Counted from the stretch's first letter, positions 8,398 to 17,751 are shown. The stretch: 64,000 bases of DNA from Bradyrhizobium sp. Rc3b (GCF_900114915.1 NZ_FOUS01000006.1:62001-126000), one strand, 5' to 3'. The notes: generated from the sequence alone by a model not told the origin. Translations and numbers: made by a program.

Positions 8398-9689
8398 CGG
8401 TGCTCCTCGTCGGCGACATCGAGGCCATGATCGAGCGCGTCCAGAAGCTGGTCGGCCTCACGTTCGGACATGACGAGCGGCGGTGCCAGGAACAGCGAAA
8501 CCTGCTCGCCGCTGGTTCCGATCACCGCGCCGGCTTCCAGCGCCCGCGTCGCGACGCGCGAGGCGATCGGCACTTCGGTGGTGTCGGCGTGCCAGGAGCG
8601 CCAGTCCGGTCCGTGCAGCTCCACCGTCCAGTGCAACCCTTGCCCCGCCACGCGCTGGACGCTGGGATGTTTCTGCGCGATCGCGAGCAGGCGGCGGCTG
8701 AACAGCTCTTCGAGGCTCTTCACATGCTCGAGAATCTTCTCTTCGCTGATGACCTTCAGGTAAGCGCTGACGGCGGCCATGCTGATCGGGTGGCCCCGCA
8801 AGGTGCCGTAATTCTGCCAGCTCGTGCCATTCAACCGCTCGACGATCTCTTTCGACACGACGACCGCCGCCACTGCGGCCGCACCGCCACCGAGCGACTT
8901 TCCGAGCGTCACGATATCGGGGCGACTTTCGGCGCCCTGAAACGCGAACCAGCGCCCGGCGCGGCCCGCGCCGGTGACGACCTCGTCGGCGATCCAGTAT
9001 GAGCCCGCTTGTCGCGCGCAGCGCGCCACTTCGTCCTGATAGGCGCCGTCGTAATAGATGCCGCCCTGGGTGTAGTCGATGATCGTCGCCGCGGTATCCG
9101 ACAGCAGACGCGTGGCGTCGGCCAGATATTCGCGCGGCGGCTTGTTGCTGGCCGGCCCACCGTAGATCGCGCCATCCGGCGCCGGCAGGATTCGCACCGG
9201 CGCCATCGGCGCCGGTAGCCTGGAGCCGCCGGAGTGCACCGCAAGGCCGCCATGCCATTGCGGCTGCACGGTCATGCTGCGCGACAGGCCCGTGATGCCG
9301 TGATAGGCACGCTCACGCGTCGCTAGCGCCGAGCGCTGCGTCAAGGCCTGGCAGAGCGACAGCGCCATGTCGTTGGCCTCGCTGCCGCTGATGCAGAAGC
9401 GCACTGCGCCAACCCAATCCTCCTCACCGCCGAACGCCGTCGCCATCAAATCGTCGGCGGCCTGCTCGCGGCCGACCCAGGTCCAGCCCTCGTTGACGAC
9501 GGGCGTATCCGCCGCGCGGCGGATCGCCTCCACCATCGCGGGATGACGGTGACCGAGACCGCCGCCGGTGTTGCTGCCGTCGATGAGCTTGCGGCCGTCC
9601 GCAAGATGAAAATAGACGCCCTCGCCGCCGACCACGGCCATAGGCGCGTTGTCGCCCGCGTTCAGCCCGGTTCGCAACAATTTGCTCAT
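8394..9689 (-). CDS. Class-III PLP-dependent aminotransferase
   Basis: A 431-residue fold-type I aminotransferase of class III (the glutamate-1-semialdehyde mutase/omega-transaminase group). Visible are the PLP phosphate-binding ISGSEAND (residues 100-107), the pyridine-N Asp-235 in IADEVVTGAGRAG, and Schiff-base Lys-264 in LGKSLGGG. It may remove or shift the amino group of the acid released by hydantoin or carbamoyl hydrolysis, for example a beta-amino acid; this comes from context and the true donor is unknown. It follows hyuB by a 10-bp gap and overlaps the micro-ORF by 4 bp. A chromosomal heme role (HemL) is unlikely given this operon. Confidence 0.88.
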   Translation of the reverse strand: MSKLLRTGLNAGDNAPMAVVGGEGVYFHLADGRKLIDGSNTGGGLGHRHPAMVEAIRRAADTPVVNEGWTWVGREQAADDLMATAFGGEEDWVGAVRFCISGSEANDMALSLCQALTQRSALATRERAYHGITGLSRSMTVQPQWHGGLAVHSGGSRLPAPMAPVRILPAPDGAIYGGPASNKPPREYLADATRLLSDTAATIIDYTQGGIYYDGAYQDEVARCARQAGSYWIADEVVTGAGRAGRWFAFQGAESRPDIVTLGKSLGGGAAAVAAVVVSKEIVERLNGTSWQNYGTLRGHPISMAAVSAYLKVISEEKILEHVKSLEELFSRRLLAIAQKHPSVQRVAGQGLHWTVELHGPDWRSWHADTTEVPIASRVATRALEAGAVIGTSGEQVSLFLAPPLVMSEREADQLLDALDHGLDVADEEHR

Positions 9690-9699
9690 CGCAATCCCT

Positions 9700-11280
9700 T
9701 CACTCCGCAGCTTCAGCGCCGTAGCCGCCGCCGCCGCAAGTCTCGACGGTGACGAGATCGCCGTGCTGCAGCACGAGGTTGGATTTGCCGTCGATCGCGA
9801 CGTTTACGCCCTGCCTGACAAGCGAGATGCGACAGGCCTTGCCGGGTTCACCGCCCTGCATGCCGAACGGGGGAATCACCATGCGCTCGATGCAGGTGGT
9901 CAGATGCATGGACGGAGCCAGAATGCGGTAAGCGCGCACGACGCCATCGCCGCCGCGGTGGACGCCGGCGCCGCCGGATTGCCGGCGGATGGCCTGCTGC
10001 TCGAGGCGGATCGCGTAGTTCGCTTCGATCACCTCGACCGGCGTGTTCGAGGTGTTGGACAGATGCACCCGGGTCGCCGAGATGCCGGCCCGGTCGTGAC
10101 GCGCGCCTTCGCCGCCGCCGTGGACCTCGTAGAGCATCTTCCAGGAACCGTCCTGCCGCGGCTGCGCAAAGAACAGGACGCCTGCGGTGGTGGCGCCGCC
10201 CGCCGACAATCGTTCGGGGATGGTGTCCTGCATGGCGCGGAAGATCGCATCGACGATGCGCATCGACGTCTCGTGGTTGCCGGCGGCGACGGAGGCCGAC
10301 CAACCCGGCTCCAGGATCGAGCCCGGGCGGGTGATAATGGTCAGGGGGCGCAGCGCGCCGGCATTCTGCTGCATGTCGCGCCCGCTCATGATGCGCGCGG
10401 CATAGGCGACGGCCGAACGCGCCATGAACGGCGTCGTGTTGCAGAAATTCGAGACGCGGTCACAGCTCCCCGAAAGGTCGAAGGTCGCCTCGTCGCCGGC
10501 AATGGTAATCTTGACGTGGATACGCGCGGGCGCGTCGTTCGCGCTGCCGTCGTCGAGATGATCTTCGCCTTCGTAGATCCCGTCCGGCAAGGCGCGCAAC
10601 GCCTCGCGCATCTCGATTTCGGAGAGATCGTGCAGGCGCGACTGCGTCGCGGTGAACACCGCCTTGCCGTGCTCGCGGCAGAGATCGACGATGCGCCGTT
10701 CGCCGGCTTTGGTTGCCGCGATCTGCGCGAGAAGATCACCCTCGCAGGATTCGGCGTCGCGGACGTTGGCCTTGAGCAGCTGCACGATCGGCGCGATGAC
10801 GCCGGCTGCGGTCGCGATCAGCACCGGCGGGATACGCATCGCCTCCTGGAACGTGTCGATGGCTTTTGCAAAATAGCTGCCGGGCCAGGTGCCGCCGATA
10901 TCCGGCCAGTGCGCGAGGCTGACCGCGAACGCCACGATCTCGCCATCGACGAAGACGGGGCGCACGACCTTGACGTCGTTGAGATGATTGCCGCCGAGCG
11001 CGCCGACATTGTAGATCAGCACGTCGCCGTCGTTCAGGCTGTCGCGCGGCACCACCTTCAGCAATTCGGGGACCGTGTAAGCCATCGCGCCAAGGTGGAT
11101 GGGGATGTCGCGGCCCTGCCCGACCAGGCCGCCATGGCCGTCCGTGATCGCCGACGACAAATCGCCGGCCTCGCGCAGCAGCGGCGAGCGCGCCGACCGC
11201 GTCATCACCAGACTCATTTCCTCGGCCGCAGCGGAGAGACCGTGCCGGATGACCTCGACGACGAACGGATCGAGCTTCAT
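9700..11280 (-). CDS. hyuB: Hydantoinase B / 5-oxoprolinase beta-type subunit
   Basis: A 526-residue protein of the HyuB/oxoprolinase C-terminal family, the partner of HyuA in ATP-dependent opening of hydantoin, 5-oxoproline, N-methylhydantoin or acetophenone-type substrates. Typical segments are DPFVVEVIRHGLSAAAEEM at the N-terminus, then SSAITDGHGGLVGQGRDIP, and PGGEGARHDR-like glycine-rich turns towards the end (here HGGGEGARHDRAG). ATG at 11280 (MKLDPF) was chosen because it overlaps the hyuA stop as ATGA; the longer open frame upstream lies inside hyuA. The product is soluble and should form a heteromer with HyuA. Acetone/acetophenone carboxylase subunits are relatives, so the substrate is not fixed by homology. 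Confidence 0.9.
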   Translation of the reverse strand: MKLDPFVVEVIRHGLSAAAEEMSLVMTRSARSPLLREAGDLSSAITDGHGGLVGQGRDIPIHLGAMAYTVPELLKVVPRDSLNDGDVLIYNVGALGGNHLNDVKVVRPVFVDGEIVAFAVSLAHWPDIGGTWPGSYFAKAIDTFQEAMRIPPVLIATAAGVIAPIVQLLKANVRDAESCEGDLLAQIAATKAGERRIVDLCREHGKAVFTATQSRLHDLSEIEMREALRALPDGIYEGEDHLDDGSANDAPARIHVKITIAGDEATFDLSGSCDRVSNFCNTTPFMARSAVAYAARIMSGRDMQQNAGALRPLTIITRPGSILEPGWSASVAAGNHETSMRIVDAIFRAMQDTIPERLSAGGATTAGVLFFAQPRQDGSWKMLYEVHGGGEGARHDRAGISATRVHLSNTSNTPVEVIEANYAIRLEQQAIRRQSGGAGVHRGGDGVVRAYRILAPSMHLTTCIERMVIPPFGMQGGEPGKACRISLVRQGVNVAIDGKSNLVLQHGDLVTVETCGGGGYGAEAAE

Positions 11281-13286
11281 GTTGCCCTCCGCGTCAGGAA
11301 CAGATTGCCTGCGGCATCGGGCCTCGCCTGCCAACCCGGCGGCACCACCACGGTCGACCAGGCGTCTTCAATGATGGCTGGGCCGCGGACGGTGTCGGCC
11401 AGCGAGGCACGGTCGATGATCCCTGTCGCGATGTCGGGGTAGCCGTCGAACGAGCAAAGGCGCGTGCCTGACGACATCGCCCTCGCCGCTGTCGCCGGCC
11501 GGCTCACCACCGTTGTCGACGGCCGGCGCGCCTGCACCCGCACGGATTCGATGACGCAGGGCTCGCTCGTCGCATAGCCGAAGAGTTCGTGATGCCGCGC
11601 CAGAAAATCGCTCTTGAGCCTGATCACGTCGAGCGGCAGTGCGAGCGGGACTGGAATGGCGTCGTTCTGCGCCGCGTAACGCATCAGCGCCACCAGCTCG
11701 ATTTCGATCTCCGCCTTCGCGACACCGTTGGCGATCAGCGGCGCCGACGCATCGTCAATGAGCGCCCCTATGCGCTCCGATACGCGTACGAGATCGATGC
11801 CGTCGAGACCGGCGCGCAAGGTCTGCTGCTGCAGGAAGCTGAAGTCGGCGGTGAGACAGCCCAGCGCCGAGAACGCGCTCGATGCGCTGGGCACGACGAC
11901 CTGCGCAATCCCGTAGAGATCGGCGAGCCCCGCGGCATGCATGGGGCCACCACCGCCGAAGGCGAGCAGCGTACAGTCGCGCCCGTCGATGCCGCGCTCG
12001 ACCGTGACGCGGCGCAGCGCGCGGGCCATCGTCGCGTTGGCGACCTTGATGATGCCGAGCGCCGTTTCGGTCAGGCTCAGCCCCAACGCCTGCGCGATCG
12101 GCTCGATGACGCGCCTGGCCGCCTGGACGTCGATGCCGATCCGGTCGCCGAGTTTGGTTTCGGGATTGAGATAGCCGAGCACGGCGTTGGCGTCGGTGAT
12201 GGTTGGCTCGGTGCCGCCGCGGCCGTAGCAGGCCGGACCCGGCTCGGAGCCGGCACTCTCCGGCCCGACGGTCAGACCACCCGGGCCGTTGCGCACGATC
12301 GATCCGCCGCCCGCCCCGATGGAGTGAACCGCGAGCATCGGCTGGCGCAGCGGCTTGTCGCCGAGCATGCGGCCGTCGGTCATCTCGGCCTGGCCGTCGA
12401 CGATCAGGCAAACGTCCGTCGTGGTGCCGCCCATGTCGAAGGTCAGCATGCGCGGCGTGCCGAGCTGGCGCGCGATGCTGACCGACGCCGAGACGCCGGC
12501 GGCCGGGCCCGACATTGCCATCACAAGCGGGCGACGTTTCACCGCGGAGATCGGGATCATCGCGCCGGCGGAATGAAACACCTGCAACCCCGGCCCGATC
12601 GGCAGCCGCTGCTCCAGCTCGCTCAGATATTCCACCGCAATCGGCATCGCGGCGGCGTTGAACACGGTCGCCGAGGTCCGCTCATATTCGCGTGCCTCGG
12701 GATTGACCTCGTGCGACAGCGAGACATGGGCGACGACGTCCTTGAGGCGCTCGCCGAGCATTTTTTCGTGCACCGGATTGGCATAGGCGTGAAGCAGAGC
12801 CACCGCGACGCTCTGAACGCCGGCCTCCTTCAGCCAGGCCACCAGGCGCTCGATCTCCGCTTGTTCCAGCGGCTTCAGCACGCGTCCCTCGTGATCGAGG
12901 CGCTCGGCGAGCCCGAAGCAGCGCTCAGGCGGCACGAGCGGCGGCGATTTCGGCGGAACGTCGAGACGGTAGAGATCGCGGCGGCGATAACGCGCAATCT
13001 CGAGCACATCGGCAAAGCCCTCGGTCGCAACCAGCGCCACCTTCGGCAGCCGGCCCTCGACGATAGCGTTGGTCACGCGCGTGGTGCCGTGGACGAAGCG
13101 CCTGACCTCGCTTTTGCGCAGGCCCACCGCCTCGATCGCTTCCAGCATCGCCTGAACCGGAGCGCCGGGGCGCGACGGCACCTTTGCGATCCGCGCCTCC
13201 GATGAATCGCGCCGGATCGCGATGATATCGGTGAAGGTGCCGCCGATATCGGTGCCAACCTCCCAGTGATTTTCGGAGGAGCTCAT
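11277..13286 (-). CDS. hyuA: Hydantoinase A / 5-oxoprolinase alpha-type subunit
   Basis: A 669-residue HyuA-family ATPase. The N-terminal GTDIGGTFTDI (residues 11-21) and the mid-protein TFDMGGTTTDV are the two phosphate-binding motifs of the actin-like ASKHA fold, followed by LAFGGGGPMHA. It supplies ATP-dependent activation for ring opening by HyuA/HyuB. The size is normal for the family. It is the first gene of a minus-strand operon of six or seven genes (hyuA, hyuB, aminotransferase, micro-ORF, carbamoylase, flavin reductase) and is preceded by a 583-bp gene-free region with the divergent AraC regulator on the far side. The ATG at 13286 has an AGGAGC-like sequence close upstream. Confidence 0.92.
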   Translation of the reverse strand: MSSSENHWEVGTDIGGTFTDIIAIRRDSSEARIAKVPSRPGAPVQAMLEAIEAVGLRKSEVRRFVHGTTRVTNAIVEGRLPKVALVATEGFADVLEIARYRRRDLYRLDVPPKSPPLVPPERCFGLAERLDHEGRVLKPLEQAEIERLVAWLKEAGVQSVAVALLHAYANPVHEKMLGERLKDVVAHVSLSHEVNPEAREYERTSATVFNAAAMPIAVEYLSELEQRLPIGPGLQVFHSAGAMIPISAVKRRPLVMAMSGPAAGVSASVSIARQLGTPRMLTFDMGGTTTDVCLIVDGQAEMTDGRMLGDKPLRQPMLAVHSIGAGGGSIVRNGPGGLTVGPESAGSEPGPACYGRGGTEPTITDANAVLGYLNPETKLGDRIGIDVQAARRVIEPIAQALGLSLTETALGIIKVANATMARALRRVTVERGIDGRDCTLLAFGGGGPMHAAGLADLYGIAQVVVPSASSAFSALGCLTADFSFLQQQTLRAGLDGIDLVRVSERIGALIDDASAPLIANGVAKAEIEIELVALMRYAAQNDAIPVPLALPLDVIRLKSDFLARHHELFGYATSEPCVIESVRVQARRPSTTVVSRPATAARAMSSGTRLCSFDGYPDIATGIIDRASLADTVRGPAIIEDAWSTVVVPPGWQARPDAAGNLFLTRRAT

Positions 13287-13869
13287 GTGCGGGGGCAGCG
13301 ACGGATGAGGTCCGAACCGGACGCCGGGCTGTTACCGTCCATCGCGACATCCAATGCCCAACCGAGAGCGCTCATCATGCATCCCTTGTCTTGCCATTGT
13401 CCGCGAGTGTGCGACAGAGCGGTCAGGTCGGGATAGAGCCAGAGTTGTCGCAAACCACCGGGCCGGCGCCGCGAGCCGCAAATTCGGTTGCACGTTTTGG
13501 TGCAGCTCTGCCCGCGCGGAGAGCATGCAGATGTCGACTGCTGAACACCAGCAAAGTGCATCGCACCACGGGTTTTTCGGCGCAAACCGTCACGTCCGTT
13601 GCAGTGCAATCGCAACGTCAAAGATCATCTGTCTAATTTGCAGGCGATCGGACGCGAGGTTGGTATCCTATGAGCTATGCACGGCAGGCGGCACAGCCTT
13701 TCTTTATTGTATAGTAAGCGAGGATATCGTCTCGCAAGCAGCGCCGCGATCCGGTGGGACGAGCTCGTTAGAAACCATCGAGATTCGAACGTCCTGCGTT
13801 GAAAGTCGCGATCGCGGGCCAGATATTGCCTGAACCCGCCAGTCATGTTCGGATCGACCATCGCCTGCC
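13287..13869. promoter_or_regulatory. Divergent intergenic region between hyuA and araC-type gene, with TGCA-centred inverted sites
   Basis: These 583 bp hold no convincing gene; short open frames there have no protein-like character. The part nearer the regulator (about 13620-13740) is clearly richer in A/T than the flanking genes, as expected of a promoter region. Several short inverted motifs cluster here: TGCAC-6-GTGCA at 13489-13504, GTGCATCGCAC at 13556-13566 and TTGCAGTGCAA at 13599-13609, the last nested in CGTTGC...GCAACG. They could be operators for the hyu operon or the regulator gene. No sigma-70 or sigma-54 promoter can be assigned with confidence. Confidence 0.35.
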
Positions 13870-14694
13870 ATGCCCTTCTTCCGGCTCAACGACGACCATA
13901 TGAACCCCGATGATCTCGGGGATTTCGATCCTGAAACCGTGCCGCGCGCCGTTGCCGCTTTCGGGGGCCAGATGGTCACCAAGGGCATGGAGCTGGCCAT
14001 GCACGAGCATCGCAAGGACGAGCTCGTCCTGACCACGCGCGGCCTCGTCAGGCTGGAGGCCGGACACGGCGTCTGGATCGTCCCGCCGCGCTGTGCGGTG
14101 TGGATTCCCGGGCATGTTCCGCACAGCGTCAGCGTCGCCGGCGACGTCGAGATGCATTGCCTGTTCGTCGAACCGGAGGCGGTACCGGCGCTGCCGCGGC
14201 AATGCTGCGCGCTGACGATCTCGCCCTTGCTCGAGCGTTTGCTGGTGCATGCCACCCACATGCCGGTGATGTACGATCTCGACGGCGCCGACGGCAGGAT
14301 CGCCGCGGTGTTGCTCGACCAGCTGTCGCTGGCTCCCGCCGAAGAGCTGCTCTTCCCGATGCCGGCCGATGCCAGGCTGCGCCGGATCGCCAGCGCGATG
14401 ATGACTGATCCTTCCGATCGCGCGACGATCGAGGATTGGAGCCGGCGCATGGCCGTCGCCCCGCGCACCCTCACCCGCATCCTGCAACGCGAGACCGGCA
14501 TGAGCTTCGGCCGCTGGCGCCAGCAGCTCCACATCCTGATCGCGCTTCAGCGCCTCGACCAGGGCGCATCGGTTCAAGCGGTGGCGCTCGATCTCGGCTA
14601 TGAGGGGGCCAGCGCCTTCGTCATCATGTTCCGCAAGGCGCTGGGCAAGCCGCCGGCGCGATATCTGGCCGAACGCCGCATCGGCGCACACTGA
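13870..14694 (+). CDS. AraC-family transcriptional regulator with cupin-like sensor domain
   Basis: A 274-residue regulator. Residues about 30-160 form a cupin-like beta barrel (ELVLTTRGLVRLEAGHG, WIPGHVPHSV), and residues about 170-270 carry the double helix-turn-helix, ending VALDLGYEGASAFVIMFRKA followed by GKPPARYLAERR, the AraC hallmark. It may control the divergent hyu operon across the 583-bp gap, or the plus-strand O-methyltransferase and reductase genes that follow after 104 bp, or both. Regulators of this cupin-AraC type often control efflux or small-molecule metabolism. The effector is unknown. Confidence 0.88.
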   Translation: MPFFRLNDDHMNPDDLGDFDPETVPRAVAAFGGQMVTKGMELAMHEHRKDELVLTTRGLVRLEAGHGVWIVPPRCAVWIPGHVPHSVSVAGDVEMHCLFVEPEAVPALPRQCCALTISPLLERLLVHATHMPVMYDLDGADGRIAAVLLDQLSLAPAEELLFPMPADARLRRIASAMMTDPSDRATIEDWSRRMAVAPRTLTRILQRETGMSFGRWRQQLHILIALQRLDQGASVQAVALDLGYEGASAFVIMFRKALGKPPARYLAERRIGAH

Positions 14695-14798
14695 CCGGAA
14701 TTCGCAATCGATTGTCCCGTTCGCGGAATGCGGTCTGAGGGACCATTTCGTATCCAGGCTCCGAAGCGCCCGGCGGGCGCATTAAGGAGCCGACCGAC

Positions 14799-15491
14799 AT
14801 GGATTCACTCAGCAAGGGCGCCGTCGCCGACGTCCTCCTTCGTCTTCACCAGGAAGCGGAGGTCGCCGACGGACAACTGATGCAAACCTTCGCGAACGAA
14901 GCGAAGAGCCGGGATGAGATCATCAGCAAGACCATCGCCGCCGAGAGCCGTGATCTGAACGAAGTCTATCGTGGACTTGCGGACAATTTCCTGAGCGTCT
15001 CTCCGCGGTTCGGACGCTTCCTCTACATGTGCGTCCGTGCCACCAAGGCACAGCGCATCGTCGAGTTCGGCTCCTCGATGGGGATTTCCGCGATCTACAT
15101 GGCGGCGGGCCTGCGCGACATCGGTGGCGGCCGTCTGATCGGGACCGATCTCGAACCCGGCAAGATCGAGCGGGCGCAAGCGAACCTTGCCGCCGCGGGG
15201 CTCGCCGACCTCGTCGAGTTCAGGCACGGCGATGCGCGCCAAACGCTCAGCTCCGGCCTCGGCGGCGAGGTCGACATGGTGATGCTCGATGGCGCTTTCA
15301 CTCTCTATCTTCCCATTCTCAGGCTGCTGGAGCCGCACCTGAAGCGCGGCGCGCTCATCGTCGGCGAGAACGCGCTCGAGGAAGCTTCGGGCTATATCGA
15401 CTACGTGCGCGATCCCGAGAACGGCTACCTCTCACTATCGCTGCCGTTCGAGCCGGGACGTGGCAACGAATTCACGATCAAAGCCAGATGA
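14799..15491 (+). CDS. Class I SAM-dependent O-methyltransferase
   Basis: A 230-residue methyltransferase. The SAM-binding motif I is VEFGSSMGISAIYMA, the acidic motif II lies in GTDLEPGKIERA, and VDMVMLDGAF is a motif with the metal/active-site Asp seen in catechol-type O-methyltransferases. The start at 14799 is supported by AAGGAG about 9 nt upstream. Its stop overlaps the next start as ATGA, so it is translated together with the siderophore-interacting FAD reductase, which hints at a catechol-like or siderophore-derived substrate (inference). No signal peptide, so it is cytoplasmic. Confidence 0.85.
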   Translation: MDSLSKGAVADVLLRLHQEAEVADGQLMQTFANEAKSRDEIISKTIAAESRDLNEVYRGLADNFLSVSPRFGRFLYMCVRATKAQRIVEFGSSMGISAIYMAAGLRDIGGGRLIGTDLEPGKIERAQANLAAAGLADLVEFRHGDARQTLSSGLGGEVDMVMLDGAFTLYLPILRLLEPHLKRGALIVGENALEEASGYIDYVRDPENGYLSLSLPFEPGRGNEFTIKAR

Positions 15492-16282
15492 TCGGCACGG
15501 CGGTGAACCCTGTGATGGAGCCAAACTTGAACGAGCCCGCTCACGAGCCACAAACGTCCGAGCCATCGCGGGCACCGCAGGGACGGCTCACGCGGATGTT
15601 GCTGCGATGGCTGATGCGTCCTGCACACGTTGCCGGCGTCAGGACGCTCTCGCCGCATTTCCGGCTCGTCGAGCTCGAAGGCGAAGCGCTGGAGAACGTC
15701 GCCTGGACGGCCGGCGACAAGATCCAGGTCGCGATGGGCTCGGGCCTGAGCGCGCGCACCTATACGCCGATGTCGTGGGACGCCGGCAACGGCAGAACGC
15801 GGCTGCTCGCCTTTGCACATGGCGATGGCCCCGGCAGCCGCTGGGCCAGCGGCTTGCGCGCGGGCAACGCCTGCCAGTTCTTTGGTCCACGCCGCTCGTT
15901 CGACCTCGCGGACCTCGGAGCGCCCATCGTTCTGTTCGGCGATGAAACCTCGTTCGGCCTTGCGGCCGCGTTGCGCGACAGCCTACAGGCTGGCGGCGCG
16001 CTCCATCTGTTCGAGGCCGCCGATGTCGCGGAGTCGAGACTGGTGCTGGATTCCATCGGCCTCGGCCAGGCCAGATTAATCGCACGCAGTGCCGATGACA
16101 CCCATCTTGCAACTGCAGAATCCGAGCTGCTGCGTCTTGCCGCAAACGGCGCACAGTTCGTCCTGACCGGCAAGGCACCCTCGATCCAGCGCGTCGGCCG
16201 CGCCCTGAAGGCCGCCGGCGTCGCATCATCGCGGATCAGAGCGAAAGCCTATTGGGCACCGGGCAAGACCGGTCTGGATTAG
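15488..16282 (+). CDS. Siderophore-interacting protein, FAD-dependent ferric-chelate reductase
   Basis: A 264-residue member of the SIP (ViuB/YqjH-like) branch of the ferredoxin-NADP reductase superfamily. RTYTPMSWD is the FAD-binding signature, LFGDETSFGLAAAL forms the start of the NAD(P)H half, and the C-terminus has the conserved KAYWAPGK. Such cytoplasmic enzymes release iron from imported ferric siderophores by reduction. The ATG at 15488 overlaps the methyltransferase stop. It faces, across 29 bp, the PepSY membrane protein and TonB receptor on the opposite strand, so an uptake receptor and two candidate reductases sit together. Confidence 0.88.
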   Translation: MIGTAVNPVMEPNLNEPAHEPQTSEPSRAPQGRLTRMLLRWLMRPAHVAGVRTLSPHFRLVELEGEALENVAWTAGDKIQVAMGSGLSARTYTPMSWDAGNGRTRLLAFAHGDGPGSRWASGLRAGNACQFFGPRRSFDLADLGAPIVLFGDETSFGLAAALRDSLQAGGALHLFEAADVAESRLVLDSIGLGQARLIARSADDTHLATAESELLRLAANGAQFVLTGKAPSIQRVGRALKAAGVASSRIRAKAYWAPGKTGLD

Positions 16283-16311
16283 AGAGAGCCGATATAACCG
16301 CCGGCCCTCGG

Positions 16312-17751
16312 TCAGGACATGCGCGTCGGTCGGGGCCGCAGACGCCGCCAGCCAATCGCGATCCCGGTGACGGAGAACACCAGTCCCAACACACAGAGTC
16401 CGACGATGATGGTATCGCGCAGACGCGGGTGCGCCACCAGAAGGGGAAAATCGAGGGTGTGGAGCGCGCTGTAGAGCCAGCGATAGGCCCGCCGCGAGGC
16501 ATCCAGCCTTTGCAGCACACTGCCGTCGGCACCGTCGATATCGAACCAGAGGTCGCCGCAGCGCGAACGGTAGACGGGCGCACCGGCAATAGCCGATTGC
16601 GCGGGGTAATCGTCGTTGCCAGCAAGAACGGACGCCGCGCCGCAGCCGGCAGCAAGGTGCGCCACGAGACTCTGGATCTCATGCACGTCCAGAAATTCCG
16701 TTGGTCCGTCGCGGGACGCGTCCCCTGCTTTGATCAAGACCTGATGGTCAAGGCTCACCCGATCGCGGCGATAGACGTTGCCGTTGAAGGCAAACCATTC
16801 GATCTCCCGGGCCGAGGGCGATATCGGCTGCCGATCGAGCCATGAGGCAGCCGCCCAATCAAGCGGCGCGTTCATCACGCCGGATTCGGCCAAGGTCAAT
16901 TGTCCGCGCGAGAACAGCCGGCCGTGATCCATCGAGAGCCAGCCGCTGAGACTCCATGTCAGCACGAACATTGTTGCCGCGAGGCCAATGACGTGGTGCA
17001 ACGCGTGCCAGCCACGATAGGGCGAGGACATCCGGCGCCCTCGCAGCTTCACCCGCGCGATCCCGAGCACCGCACCAAGCATTGCCGCGATCAAGGCCAG
17101 CAATGACAGCGTCCAGACGACGCGATCCCACAGGAGCCAGTTGCTTCTCAGGACCGTCGGATAAATCCAGTGCAGGACACTACCGGCCCAATTCCAGCCC
17201 CGCTCGCGCCGCGTCGTATCCAGGACGATCTCGCCGGTGGGCGAGGAGACATAGACTTCCGTCCCGGCAGCATCGCCGAAGGCCACGCGAAACAGCGGCC
17301 GATGGCGATCGAAGCCGTTCGGCACGCTCCACTGATCATAGTCCGGACGGGCAACGACCGCGGCCTGCACGGCATCGAGCCCGCGATTGCGCGCGTGCTC
17401 CCGCGCAATCGCAAGGACGGTATCGGCAATTGCGACCGACGCATCCGCTCCGTCGGAGGCGCGGACCGCGCGCACGCGCGATGATCCCGACACGATGTAG
17501 ACCGCTGCATCGCTCCGCTGGATCAGCCGGACGCGCACGGCGTCCGCGACCCCGCTCACAGCGACCGCCGCCGCAACCGGGATCCTCGCCGCTTCGCGAT
17601 CCACCGGCGCCAGGCCGGCAAACCGTTCCGCTTCCGTCAGCGACGGAAACGGCACGAAGTGCATCACGATCCCCGTCGCGAACCACATCGCGAACAGCAG
17701 GCAGAACGCGATCCCGAGCCAGCGATGCGCAAGGACGATCGCGCCCATCAT
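16312..17751 (-). CDS. PepSY-associated transmembrane protein, putative inner-membrane metal-chelate reductase
   Basis: A 479-residue membrane protein. Four hydrophobic spans are visible: about residues 7-33, 208-232, 250-272 and 445-470, with His residues at the helix edges (LAHRWLG, LHWIYP, ALHHVIG, ALHTLDF), a pattern suited to heme binding. The long periplasmic parts contain PepSY-like strands (TGEIVLDTTRRE). Members of this family are often encoded next to TonB receptors and are thought to reduce ferric siderophores in the periplasm. Here the gene follows the riboswitch-controlled TonB receptor by 12 bp and is almost certainly in its transcript, so it would be repressed by cobalamin. Confidence 0.8.
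   Translation of the reverse strand: MMGAIVLAHRWLGIAFCLLFAMWFATGIVMHFVPFPSLTEAERFAGLAPVDREAARIPVAAAVAVSGVADAVRVRLIQRSDAAVYIVSGSSRVRAVRASDGADASVAIADTVLAIAREHARNRGLDAVQAAVVARPDYDQWSVPNGFDRHRPLFRVAFGDAAGTEVYVSSPTGEIVLDTTRRERGWNWAGSVLHWIYPTVLRSNWLLWDRVVWTLSLLALIAAMLGAVLGIARVKLRGRRMSSPYRGWHALHHVIGLAATMFVLTWSLSGWLSMDHGRLFSRGQLTLAESGVMNAPLDWAAASWLDRQPISPSAREIEWFAFNGNVYRRDRVSLDHQVLIKAGDASRDGPTEFLDVHEIQSLVAHLAAGCGAASVLAGNDDYPAQSAIAGAPVYRSRCGDLWFDIDGADGSVLQRLDASRRAYRWLYSALHTLDFPLLVAHPRLRDTIIVGLCVLGLVFSVTGIAIGWRRLRPRPTRMS

Noticed and set aside
13704..14691. Minus-strand open frames opposite the AraC regulator
   Set aside because: The plus strand shows the AraC helix-turn-helix signature; the minus frames do not resemble any protein.
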